From positions 47,878,358-47,942,357 of the forward strand of contig OW388300.1 in assembly GCA_936450465.1 (NCBI GenBank): 64,000 nucleotides of DNA, in the 5' to 3' direction. Below, piece by piece: positions 1-11,060 of the stretch. A program made the translations under genes and the position numbers. A model generated the notes under the pieces. It was given only the letters and a program-made list of their open reading frames with translations, was not told where the DNA came from and did no database searches. The stretch comes from Gibbula magus (Eukaryota; Mollusca; Gastropoda; Trochida; Trochidae). Within the stretch, counting starts at the first letter, position 1; the number at the start of each line of letters is the position of its first letter.

Positions 1-507
1 GTTATTAAATGTCGCATGGATAGCATTTGTAAGCCATTATACGCCACCTTCGCCTGTCATTTCAACCGAAGCATTCGGATTACGCCTTAGACGTACGCCG
101 GTTTCGCCATTTTCGGCGGCGTATGCCGGGTGTTGCGCCGGATTCCGAATCAATCATAACCAGTAAAACTGTTAACTGTTCCGATTCTGGAATGCCAAAT
201 AATGTACTTAACTTATAGAAAAGCACTGTGTTACTTGTGATATTGATTTGAATTGCAGATTACAAGTTTATCATTGATTCTAATGAAACATTGAAGAACA
301 ATTCTATCTATATGACAAATATTGATAATCAAAATCCACATTTGTTTGTGCCAATTATTTCGGATTACCCACCATGTCACGTGGTTCATAATTTGCTACA
401 GCTTTGGTCATTGGTCAATAGAATTTCAAAGATACTAAGACAACGGATATCATTGGCTGAAGGTTCTATTTGAAAATTCCGACAGTATAAAGGGAGAAAT
501 TCACCTT
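1..507. other. Left edge, no gene; CpG-rich patch
   Basis: No coding region is supported. Positions about 45-150 are strikingly rich in CG dinucleotides compared with the AT-rich window, with repeated CGCCG/CCGG words (for example around 97-150). This could be the end of a repeat lying outside the window or a short CpG-rich regulatory patch; the sequence alone does not decide. Confidence 0.4.
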
Positions 508-543
508 ATTACTGCTTGGGGCGTATGCGCCCCAAGCAATAAT
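508..543. repeat. Near-perfect hairpin, 16-bp arms
   Basis: Arms at 508-523 and 528-543 pair with one mismatch around a 4-base loop (TATG). The core is GCTTGGGGCG / CGCCCCAAGC. It is one of the strongest small inverted repeats here and is GC-rich in an AT-rich setting. No terminator or gene end is nearby, so its role is unknown; it may be part of a transposon end. Confidence 0.7.
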
Positions 544-1139
544 GATCTCATATTCTGGTCTAGGTAATACTTACAGAGAAAAACATCTTTAATTCAGTCG
601 TCGTGACTGATGTCAAATTACAACAATCACAATCAGATGCATGAACTTTGAACAATGCTTTTACAAGGTCTCGAGAGGCAATGTTGAAGTCGTGTTGCTA
701 TTACTATCCATTGCCATCTCCCTCCAGATGTAATCACCTTGGCAAGTTTAAAGAGGGAGATAGCACCAATACTCAGACAGTAATCAATAACACGACCAAC
801 CAACGTCTATATGGTAATTACCAACTGCCTCAGTGTCAGACATAGCTATAGGTATATATAGAAGTACATTCAATTACATACACTCGTATTTAATGAGTAC
901 AAATGTAATCGTTGAAATAGAACAACAACATTGTCTTGATATATCTATATCTTCATCAAACTCGTGCCTTACAATAGTGATCGTTAATACAGTGACAGTA
1001 ATTTTAATAAACTTTAATTTGGCTTTGATATGTGCCAAAATCTGTGCTGATATAAGTTGAAAGCATCTCATAAGATGCATATTCATCCAAAAGCCCACCT
1101 CTATGTGACTTATTTAAAAAGAAATCGAAAAGTCCATTT

Positions 1140-1328
1140 CCAGTTTCATTTACATGTTTAGGAGAGACCTATGACTTATTAAACATTATCAGCTCAAATC
1201 TTGTTTTTTTCTTATCTGATATTGATACGTTTTCCTAATTACATTTGACTAATTGACGCGTGCCATTATAAGATCATTGGTAACATTTGACATACGTGAC
1301 TCTTATGACAAATGTAATGTCCCTTTAA
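1140..1328. mobile_element. End fragment of a TTAA-type short transposon
   Basis: The segment ends at 1318-1328 with GTCCCT followed by TTAA (1325-1328), the same terminus as the elements at 16821-17324 and 29569-29789. Inside, a run with GACGCGTGCC (about 1256) and a TGACATACGTGAC-like stretch resembles the internal part of those elements. No matching left end was found, so it is a truncated copy. Family relationship is by eye and needs alignment. Confidence 0.45.
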
Positions 1329-1823
1329 GGAACCGACCAATATAAAGCAAGTAATCATTTTCAAGTTAGATTGCGAGTGGTAGGGAGTATTCTGTCTCCC
1401 TTGCTGACAATGATGAAGAAATTAATTCACCGCCCTTCAGACAATTAGTCAATGCACGAGAATCACGCTTTCAGCTCCATCAGAATATGACAATTGCGAA
1501 CTGCAAAAACTCTTGGCAAACACAACCTAAAGTGACATCTATTTGGTTCAGTTTTGTGGTTGCCTTGGTTTCATCAAGATATAATCTCTTAGAAATAGTA
1601 AACCCCCTTGACACACACACATTTGAACACATCGATTTTCAATAATGAACATCGTTTTCCGATAATGTACATCAAAATAAATCCATGTGCTTTGGTCATT
1701 GTTGAAGCTATATATTTTATACGATACCAGTGACGTTTAAGTATTTTCTAAACCCCGGCTGAATACGAATTATTGATTTAAAAACATATCGTGGACACAT
1801 ATGATACTTAATGGAGTTTGTCA

Positions 1824-2037
1824 AATGCCACGAAGTTTAATTAAGAAATAGATTTCATAATGTGTTTGTTCACTGGCTTATAAACGGTTTGAAAGGTGCA
1901 GGTTAAACTGGTATAAATTCCGGAGCTTGTCGACGGCATTTATACTACAGAGTAACTTGAACTTTCAAACAGTTTATAAGCCAGTGAACAAACACATTAT
2001 TGGATCTATTTCTTATAAATTCCAACTTTGCAATTTA
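1824..2037. mobile_element. Foldback / MITE-like element with long inverted repeats
   Basis: Two arms of roughly 70 bp (about 1824-1895 and 1962-2037) are inverted copies; the inner part (GTGTTTGTTCACTGGCTTAT and onward) is almost identical between arms. The 66-bp spacer itself continues the fold with GGTATAAAT / ATTTATAC. The outer 20 bp are diverged, so exact ends and a target duplication could not be set. The whole piece would form a hairpin of over 200 nt. Superfamily unknown; no coding capacity. Confidence 0.75.
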
Positions 2038-2039
2038 AG

Positions 2040-4620
2040 CGAATTCTAATCAGTGAGTAAACTTTTGAAAATAAAAAATCTCTGCAAAAAATGTACAGTG
2101 CATGATAAAACAAACGTTTAGTATTGTCTTAGATCAGGCCCTAAGCTCCGCCCACAATAACTCCTCATCACTTATGTGTCACCATGCGCAAAACGTAGTT
2201 TACAAGAAATATGATATTTGATTTTTGGTTCTAACATGCTGTTTTAATAAAACTTTCAATCAACCTTCAATTAGATTTCACGTTGTAAGTTTTTAAAGAA
2301 GTTCGATCAAGAAAAGAGCATGTGATAGCAGTGTCATAATTGCGCAATGATACAGTGATAAAGTAGTATCGCAGGTTATTTTATGTAAACGTCAGATTAT
2401 GAAGTTTATCCTTTTTATCTGTCAATCTTGTGTTTATGAGAATGTATACTGGTCACATGACCTACTTCAACCAGCAGAGAACATATCTCTTAAATTTCAT
2501 CGAGTGGTCAAGTTGTTATTGTACGAGTGGTTCAGTCACGAGTGAAATTTTATTTTTACCCACGTCACGACATGGAATAAAGCTGGTATTTGACAAACTT
2601 CATTACGTAAGTGAGTGGAAAAATATGTTCCGGCCACTGGCCAGTGACGATATATCATATCGATACCGGTCTATATATCATATCGTCACTAGTCACGGTG
2701 AAAATATTAGATAACTTCACTGTAGTGATGAAAATTTTATTTCACTGATGAATCCCAGTATTATATCGCTCATTACATAAGAAACGTGTACATCGTTTAT
2801 ACAAGAGGATGTAAATCTCCGCCTACACGATTTCCTCAGAATCTCGAACTGTATATTCTTTCCCTTATCATTTTATCCGTTTATCGTGTATAACTGGAGG
2901 GGAATAGAGTGTTATATACTGTATTCTGCATTATCCTGCAGTCATCTATCGAAATACTTTTATTTTCATTAAAAAGTCTTATTTTGATCCTGATTAGATA
3001 TATCATATATTGCATAGCTACCTGATATATGACTTCAATCAAATGATAGTATTAGGCTTTGAATCCGTCACAGATAACTAAATTCTAATTACTTAACATT
3101 GTCAACTGCAACCGAACTTAACCCTTAAAGAAAAGAATGACGTAATCATATTTCAATCACTCAAATGATTCTTTTCCCTAAAGTGTCAAGTGTCATGAAC
3201 ACAGCAGTATTATCAACGTAAAGCTGACATCTATTCAGATTTTTAAAAACAAATTCCAGATATGATGATCAATAGTACAGACATCTCAAATATAGTTTAA
3301 CCTGTGCCAGACTTGTACTTGTAAATGCACTTATATATGCACCTGTAAATGCACTTGTCCCTTAATCAAGTTCAAACAATCTGTTTAAACTTAACCAATC
3401 AATTAACCATCAGTCACCTCGTTCAATGTATTGAACTTCTGCTTGAAGAGAGATTTTACGAACGCATCTATTTATCTTAGAAATAGGAACCATCAAACTT
3501 ATGTTAGTCAAAGGTCACATTATAGAAAATTTAAAACAAAAATTATTATATCACACTATACATTGATCACATCATCATCTGATGGAGTCCACTATATCAT
3601 GTTCAAATGTGATATTCATCAAATGCTACTTTATGAATATTCATAATTATACAGTGACAATAACATGTTTTGTACATACTACATTGCATGAAACATGATA
3701 TTTACGTCAATGCGGTAAACAACAGCTGCTGTTCCTTCCAATTCAATTAATATCACAAGGTAACGTCATTTGTATAAACAAACTCTACGAGTAGATTTAA
3801 TTGAAAGCATACAAGAGCAAGTTTCAAAATTTAGAAAGCATAGAGCTCAACAACCAGGAAATTGGCGAACACGTAAATGAATGATTGAGTGCGTTATTGT
3901 TAAGCGTCGCTTGGGCCATATTGCGAGAAGTTTACAAACAAACAAGTAACGACACAAAGGTCGTAAAACATCAGCAGATTATCACAAAGTTAATCTGAGG
4001 TAAGGCAGATTGAGAAAAGTTTTAAAGTTATAATTTATCAAGAAGATGTATTGCCTTTAAAAAATCTTGAATACGATGTTCATCGAAGAGAGAATAAACA
4101 TTTAGCTGATCTGTGCCGGGTCCAACCACTAACACAGAATGTGTTTAATTATGAGGGGACGCTGTCAGGGTATGCACCCCGGGATCTCCATTATTTATAT
4201 ATATGAAATAGTAACATTACTATGTCCAATACGACATCATCGTTTGAGGAGCGAAAGCTTGAAGGCAAAGGGTTCAACGTTTTCAATATACGTTAACAAC
4301 ATGAAATGCTACAAATATTTCTGAACTGTGTTTGTTAATTTCGTGTAGCATATTATTAAGACGATACTTGTTTGATTTAAAAAAAAGTCAGTGGGTCTGC
4401 TGCTCATGAGGCTTTAAATAATAAGAATTAATAGTTACTGATATGAAATATGATAAAAGTTAAAAAGAAATGGTTTCACAAAATAAATATTACATGCATT
4501 TTAGTTAGACCCACAATTCTTAGTTTTCAAATCTCAACTTCTCTTTCTTAACAACGACTTCTTTAAGCACATGTTAGAACTCATATTAAAAAAAGAGTAG
4601 TTCCCTTAGTCTGTTCACAA
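2040..4620. other. No gene recognised
   Basis: Only short, probably random open frames. Small palindromes occur: CACTGGCCAGTG at 2635-2646 and a hairpin with 11-bp arms AGTGACGATAT / ATATCGTCACT at 2643-2690. Nothing else supports a feature. Confidence 0.5.
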
Positions 4621-4624
4621 TATT

Positions 4625-4900
4625 AAATGTTTCAAGGGTTTTTCGTACTGGAGAAGAGACGACGAAAATAGGTCGTGACCCCAGTGACCATAATTCGGGG
4701 TCACAAGGTCGCCAAATCTACAATTTAGAATCCCCATTGCACAACGAGTCTGTACACATATTTTATATTCCCTGGAACCAGCGGTTCAGGAGAAGAAAAC
4801 AAACAGCGAAAAGTTTACCAACGGATGGACGATGGATAAACAGACGGACGGACGCCTGGCGCCATGTCATGCCATCATCCCATCGGGCTTAAATTCACGC
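4625..4900 (+). repeat. Dispersed repeat family F, copy 1
   Basis: This stretch (CACCAAATCTACAAT-like core near 4708-4726, GGAACCAGCGGTTC at 4775-4788, then GACGGACGG at 4852) recurs in diverged form at about 32440-32865, in reverse orientation at 36373-36600, and in part at 52720-52890. No open frame is shared. It could be a SINE or another non-autonomous repeat; no tRNA-like promoter boxes were seen. Confidence 0.55.
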
Positions 4901-5079
4901 ATGGCACAATCGAATAATTTATATTTCCTCGAACATTTGATAAATATCACTCAAGGTCGTCATAAAGCTTGAAAATGCAGGACAGCTGTAATGCGACATT
5001 TCCATGTTATCAGGAGCAACGTATGTCGTTTATGTAACACAGGATCAACCCTACTTTCAACCAACAAAACGTTCTGTTA

Positions 5080-6170
5080 CGCCCAAGTCACACATACGTC
5101 ATTTAACGTAGTGATGCAGAACGCAGCCTAGTAATCCGTAGTTAACCTTTGTAAACCTTATTCCGCAAAACGTAGACATAGACGTAAGAACAACGTAGTT
5201 TGTGATTTAACTTTTAAACATGTTCAAAGTTTACCTTGTTTGAACTATGTTTTTAGAAACTTGGATGTAGTGAATTGAAAATTTTAACTTCATTGTAGTT
5301 AAACCTAGTTAAGAATGTACTTAAACGTATTACAACTTGTATCTAGGTATTTAAGTCCGTTTTACTACGTTTAAATGCATTCTAGTACGTCATACTAGGT
5401 TTGACTACAATATACTACAGTAAACTACACTAGTATCATTTAAATTGAAGAACGTTTCAGCACAGACGACTAGGTGTTATTACGGCTATCTACATTCTAA
5501 AAACTTTTAAACTACGTTTTGGTAGGTTTGTTATTGACGCATTGACGTAAAAGTAAGTTTCTATACGTCTAACTACACTTAAGTAAGTATAATTACGCTG
5601 AACTATGTACATTTATTTATCTGTACATGATGTCACAAACGACTGAGACACGTGGTATGAGTTTAAAATGTATATTAAATAATCTATTCTGTTCATTTGT
5701 CAATTCTGAGACAATGAGTGGAAGGCAGATAAAGATGATACAGCACCTAACTACAGTGAACAGAGAAATGTTATGTTTTGCCACTACAGTCAATACCATG
5801 CCCTGATGGAAGAATTATAACTGGAAGATCCTGAAGCGTTAATGTATTTTCTCACAGTAGATATGGATACATTTCACCATCTGATGTCAAGAATCGAGCC
5901 CACCACTACCACTTTAAGGCGAAATAACCGTGCTTAACCTAGTTACGTATTTTGACGTATTTAAACGTACTTCAAGGTACGTAAGCGTACTAATAAACGT
6001 TCTTTAATGTAGATCAATGTGGTTAAACGTAGAAGAACGTAATTAGTCGATAATGCAATGACCGGCGTAGTTATCCGTTGTTTAACGCAGTACAACGTTC
6101 CATTATGTAGTTGAACGTAAATTCACCTAGTCAACCACCATGTTGTAATGCAACGTTGTGACGTAGTTGC
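5080..6170 (+). mobile_element. PIF/Harbinger-like non-autonomous element
   Basis: The left end CGCCCAAGTCACACATACGT (5080-5099) follows TTA (5077-5079) and matches the reverse complement of the end at 13354-13372, which is also bordered by TTA. TTA target sites are typical of PIF/Harbinger elements (established). From 5098-5610 and again from 5935-6170 the DNA is a run of degenerate 10-12 bp words around AACGTAGTT / AACTACGTT, so the element is mostly subterminal repeat. The centre (5773-5937) keeps a transposase remnant. The right terminus is missing or too diverged to see, so the 3' limit is approximate. Confidence 0.65.
5773..5937 (+). pseudogene. Harbinger transposase N-terminal remnant
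   Basis: The frame starting at ATG 5773 reads MFCHYSQYHALMEEL, a stop, then LEDPEALMYFLTVDMDTFHH and LMSRIEPTTTTLRRNNRA before a second stop. The order ELxLEDPE..(Y/F)LRMD...F..LL..I.P....T..RRA is the N-terminal signature of PIF/Harbinger transposases (ALP1-like, DDE nuclease 4). I match it from family knowledge; no search was run. The catalytic DDE region is absent, and the frame runs straight into the AACGTAGTT repeats, so this is an internally deleted copy, not a gene. It agrees with the TTA-bordered end of the surrounding element. Confidence 0.6.
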
Positions 6171-6174
6171 GAAA

Positions 6175-7715
6175 AAATGCACAAAGTTCCACCACAATCC
6201 CTCCCCCCATCACAGCGTGACAATGTCAAATCTCATACTACACGTCTATATAACCAACGCCCTTTTATATCACTTCAGTTTGCCTGATATCAACCCTTTA
6301 GGCCACCTGTGATTTTCTAAATGCATGAGTTTGGGTGCAATGCAACACTGAATTAAGGTGCAATGTTACCATGGTTTGCTTTATTCAGCCGATGCACGCA
6401 GGTTTCACCGCAATGTATAACCACAACGGTGATGCCAGCTTTTCCCCTGAAATAATTCTAGCAGACGTGATATTATTTTGAAAGTTTTGTAAAACTCCAA
6501 AAGCACATCACCTCTAGCGTTTAGTGTATCAAAATGAATACATGTACATTGCAAATACATGTGTATTTAACGTCTATTAATAAGAATCGGTTCTTAAAAA
6601 TAAATTTTCTTTACTAGGCATATATTCGGTTCACGATAGAAGGAGTGTCACGATTTCATGTAGAAAACTATTTATTTACACAATATCTAAAATTGGAGAA
6701 AAAAAACTTATAACTTTCCCACAATATTTTCTTTAGTTATTAGATATTCACTGACGATAATTCAAATGACAAAAAGGTATGTGTTAAGGTAGTTTACATA
6801 GTCATATACATCAAGTTACACAATCACACGCTGTCGTCAAATATAAACAACCTTATAGCATTTCAACATATCAAATTCAATACAAAGTTAATTAATACAC
6901 ACACATCAACAACACAGATTTCCCCAACAATATTTAACGTATAACATTATAGAAGGAATTTGTTTCTAACTTACAGAGTTCCGATTCCAAAGAAAGAAAT
7001 GTGAATTATCCAAATCGATCCTAAAGGAAATCATATACGAAGTACAACTACAGCTATTCCATTTAAGAACTGGCGATGTCGTTCTGCGGACCGCTTTTAT
7101 ACACACAGCCAGTGAAGAGCAGCACGTCAATAGAGAAGTTGCTCACACAGCGGTAAACACAGGACCGCCTCATCCTATATGTCGCTGAATGGATATATAC
7201 TAATTTATTCCACTATGGCGAGCTTACTTCACTGTGACAGCTGAAAGCCAATATAGCACGCAACAAATGTTGAGGCATCTGCTCAGTGCGAGATAAGACT
7301 GCATCATATTAACATATGTAGAGTTAGTTGTTCTACAATGACGTGTTGATGTAGTTACTAAAGCCTCATAAAAGCTTCATCGTACAAACATATATTGATT
7401 GTCAATTTGTTTGGATTCTGTTTGGAACGATATCTCGTCAATCTTTGGACATGACATGCATATATACAAACTGCGCTAGAATAAGCACATTAAGGACAGG
7501 TAATTAATTTCTACATAAACACCAAACAGTTCTTGGAATGTATACAAACACAATACTCAGTAAATACGTTCATGTTATGCTTATACATTTTAGATATGGC
7601 CAACTTACATCTAATACAAATTCATTAACTAACAAATTTGACATAAACATTGCATTTTTCTCATGATTCACCCACACGAAAGTCTGTATATTTTATTATT
7701 TCAAAACATTTATAT

Positions 7716-7718
<3 letters not shown>
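6175..7718. other. No gene recognised
   Basis: AT-rich DNA with only short frames on both strands. No inverted repeats or protein remnants that I could defend. Confidence 0.5.

Positions 7719-7753
<35 letters not shown>
7719..7753. repeat. (AC)n microsatellite
   Basis: About 17 uninterrupted AC units immediately upstream of the CGGGGACA repeat region. The same pairing, an AC run next to a GGTGGCAA...CGGGGACA segment, occurs in the opposite orientation at 19527-19594, so the microsatellite is probably part of that repeat family. Confidence 0.95.
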
Positions 7754-7757
<4 letters not shown>

Positions 7758-7761
7758 TGTT

Positions 7762-8545
7762 AAAGGTGGCAAACGGGGACACTTAAAAAACACATGTAAC
7801 CGGGGACATTTTTTCTAGCTGCTCTACAGCTGTACCACTTGCATGGCTTACTTGCCTTGTCATGTATGTTAGTTCTAAACATTGACTGGCTCTACAGGAT
7901 ACATTTGAACGAGTATGAACTTTCATGTAGGAACCGGGGACACACACCGATTGTGTGTATGTGCTTTTCTACATGCAAACGGGGACAGTGTGTATCATTT
8001 ACACCATGCAAACGGGGACAGTGTGTATTATTTACACCATGCAAACGGGGACAGTGTGTATCATTTACACCATGCAAACGGGGACAGTGTGTATCATTTA
8101 CAACATGCAGACGAGGACATGGGTCTATCAGGTATTTCTCTATGAATGCTGGGACATTTGGGTTCACCTTTCTATACAAAACAAGGATACATGTTTGTGT
8201 TTAAGAGGTTATTGCAATCTGACGGTCATACTCAGCGCGAGAATTTTGTTTACTACGATGCGTATGTGTAAGTTTTCACAAGCAAACGGTGACAGTGTGT
8301 ATCATTTACACCATGGAAGCGGGGACATGTGTCTATGAGGGTTTTCTCTATGGAAACGGGGATATTTGCCTTTAATTTGGTATACACATCACGGCTATAT
8401 GTGTGTATGTAAGAGGTTACTGCAATCTGACGGTCATACCCAGCGTGATAATCCAGTTTACTCCGATTAGTGCGTATGTATACATTTTCACAAGCAAATG
8501 GGGACAGTGTGTATCATTTACACCATGGAACCGGGGACACTAATT
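7762..8545 (+). repeat. CGGGGACA repeat array (33-bp and about 208-bp tandem units)
   Basis: Between about 7976 and 8112 there are four or more copies of a 33-bp unit (core ACGGGGACAGTGTGTAT followed by CATTTACACCATGC). Because 33 is divisible by three, several frames stay open on both strands; these are not genes. A longer unit follows, marked by TGCAATCTGACGGTCATA at 8213 and again at 8421 (period 208 bp). Each long unit contains TCACAAGCAAA, one CGGGGACA core and a CTATGGAAACGGGGATATTT segment. The same long unit forms the array at 13550-14040. Confidence 0.8.
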
Positions 8546-8546
8546 T

Positions 8547-8665
8547 GTATAGGGTAATCACCCAAACAAGGTAGTTATTTAGGTTTACTATGCGAGGGCG
8601 TTAGCCCGAGCAGAGTGAATCTTAATAACTATCGCAATTTTGGGTGATTAAACGGCTTATACCAC
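8547..8665. repeat. Palindromic dispersed element E, copy 1
   Basis: GGGTAATCACCCAAAC (about 8551) pairs with TTTTGGGTGATTAAAC (8638-8653), and GGTAGTTATT pairs with AATAACTATC inside them. The centre, GCGAGGGCGTTAGCCCGAGC, forms a further small stem. A relative lies at about 12943-13022. This copy abuts the CGGGGACA array exactly where that array stops (8540), which suggests insertion or shared mobility. Confidence 0.6.
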
Positions 8666-10500
8666 GTGGGAATATTGTTTTTACGTACGTTTAATGAATG
8701 AGATGTAAAGAAAGTGATCATTACAAGTGAAAAAAAATGTTATTTTAATTCAAATAATTGCCCTAGGACGGTTATCAAGGTTATTGGAAATAACCCCTCT
8801 CAGAACAATAGACATAACCGACCCAAGTGGTATAAGTATTGATATTGTCTCTATGGAAACAAATTGGGTGTGAATAAGTGTTTTCACTTTGGCCTAAACT
8901 TGAGGAAATATGCGTTCATGTGTATCTTTTGCTGTCAAACTGTCATCCTACAAATGAGAATATATTCTCCTATGATATGTGTGCATGTTTAGTTTCACAC
9001 ATGCAAACGGGGGCAAAATGTGTCATTTTCATCATGGGACCGGGGACATTTCGTATAACACAGTTCCCTAAACGAACGTCAACAGTATTGTTATTATTTA
9101 TCATATGTGTATCAGCTGTAAATCTGCAGACATGTTTTAGTCCACATTGAGTCTAATGTTGATGTATATACTACTGGATGACAAATATACAATTTAAGAG
9201 TTACATATACTTATAGTTCAAAAGATGATCAGCTGAGAAGGAAGATAAATTATGTTTATTTCCATTAAAGGTTGTTGGAAATTTATTCAAATACATTAAA
9301 CACAAGGAAACATTTCCTAGATTTATGTACGGTTTATTTTATGCAACCATAATCGAGGATGCGCATACAAGAACAGCACAAGCAGAGATTTGAAAGAAAA
9401 CCATTGTTCATATAACAACTAGTTAATGCTAAGTTATGCTTTGCCGACTGTAAATGAGATGAATAGTTTTTATGAATTACTCAAATGTAAGAAACTATTC
9501 TTATAAGTTCGTATTACTAGTGATAGCATTGGCATTAAGTCTGCGATACGATTCATCACAACACTAATATTAAAGTCCCAACGGTATATTTTAAAACAAA
9601 TTGCTCACCTAAGTTGCGATATGATACTGATCCCGATATAAGGGAGGCGATAGGATATGTATCACGATACTTACAGCTTGCTTCTAAACAGTGATATTGT
9701 ATTCCAACAATAAACAAATCTCACAACAAAAACAATATTTAAATGAAGTAAACCTTTATACATAACACAAGTAGCACATTGGCACCCTTTTATAAGAAAG
9801 GTACACAATAAAACACATACTATTGTACTGACTATGAAATCACAAAATGTGGTATCACTGGAGAGACTTAGTACGATATTAAGTCATGGGCATCTAAACC
9901 ACTATGAATATGCTGAATGCTGAGATCAAGAGTAACAAACTGTCGAAATGAATTTGAAAACCAAACTGGATACCTTAATACATTTAAGAAATAACAATGG
10001 TTTGTTATCACTTGAGTCATTTAATATAATTTTAATATCAAGCCATGGATAATTCATTGAAAGTAAAAATCAGAAAGTGAACATTTTATAACATTATGTC
10101 AAGCCATTGACAACTCATTGACATTGAAAATCAGAAAATGAAAATTGTATTACTCAAGTGGGAAATGAGATATAACATTTGAGAATAAAATAGATAGATA
10201 TCAAAAGCCATAAAGATCTTGCAAATGTCCATGAACTTCAATACCTGCAAACTGGATTTTTTAAAATTATTTTAAACTGCCCTGTTGACAACTCTATCAA
10301 TGTGTATAATTATAAACCTGAACATCTAAACATCTAATGGGAAATAACACATACACATTTTTTTTTAAAGTAACTAAAATGATGAACATCTATTGAAGGT
10401 GAAAAACACTCAGAGCATGTGCAAAACTGTAACATGATCATTCAAACTCCAAACTGGAAACTTCATACAGATTTGAAACTTCAAGAAAACACTACAGTCG
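8666..10500. repeat. Diverged CGGGGACA-family DNA and about 61-bp degenerate repeats
   Basis: A single CGGGGACA unit pair lies at about 9000-9065. The DNA after it (ATAATCGAGGATGCG... at 9350) is repeated at about 10953-11050, so this block and 10840-11060 are copies of one longer repeat. At 10038 and 10099 a segment beginning TCAAGCCAT and ending ATCAGAAA is repeated with a 61-bp period. No gene is supported; a frame at 8878-9150 is chance openness inside the repeat. Confidence 0.5.
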
Positions 10501-10504
10501 ACGG

Positions 10505-10700
10505 TTCAACAAAATGAAGCGCTTCATAGCGCTCATTGATTGCTCAATGTAGCGCTCAATTAGCGCTTCTTCTCTCTTGAACGACACAGTGAAAATTCCA
10601 CCAAGTTTGCTCGCCTTGCTACCTAGCGCTACATTGAACAATCGAATTCAAGAGAGGTTTGAAAGTAATCGCTAATTGAGCGATTACTTTGAAACCTATC
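10505..10700. repeat. Nested palindromes around AGCGCT
   Basis: Two hairpins nest together. ATTGCTCAATGTAGCGCT (10539-10556) pairs with 10625-10642 with one mismatch. AGGTTTGAAAGTAATCGCT (10655-10673) pairs with 10679-10697 with one mismatch across a 5-base loop. In addition CTCTCTTGAA (10571-10580) and TTCAAGAGAG (10647-10656) pair. The dense AGCGCT/AGCGAT words make this an unusual compact foldback; no coding potential. Confidence 0.7.
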
Positions 10701-10839
10701 TTCAATACGGCACTGTTGTCAATTCATATGTCACATAGTTGATATACACATTTTGGCCCAGATATTCAATTCCAGACTTCAAATGTGAACAAGTATCAGA
10801 ATTAAATGAAATCAGACGGCGATACTAAGAGTGACAATC

Positions 10840-11060
10840 CATTTTCCTACGAGAATTGCGTATGTGTAAATTTTCACAGGCAAACGGGAACAACATGTAT
10901 CATTTTCACAATGGAACTGGGGACATTTGGTTTAATACTGTTCTCTAAGCAATCATAATCGAGGATGCGTAATAACAAGAACAACACAAGAGGAAACGTT
11001 GTTCAAATAACAACTATAATTGTCGTTAAATTACTCTCTGCCAATCAATCTGATGAATAC
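10840..11060 (+). repeat. CGGGGACA-family repeat copy
   Basis: Contains GGCAAACGGGAACA (about 10879) and ACTGGGGACATTTGG (about 10916), then ATAATCGAGGATGCG (about 10957). The arrangement matches 8990-9400, with diverged spacing. It is a second copy of the same dispersed unit. Confidence 0.6.

Noticed and set aside
7976..8112. CRISPR-like regular repeats
   Set aside because: The units are contiguous, with no unique spacers, and the DNA is animal nuclear; it is a tandem satellite.
7839..8338. Overlapping open frames on both strands through the 33-bp array, up to 127 codons
   Set aside because: They exist because the repeat unit is a multiple of three and lacks stop triplets; all frames are open together and none has a start context or motif.
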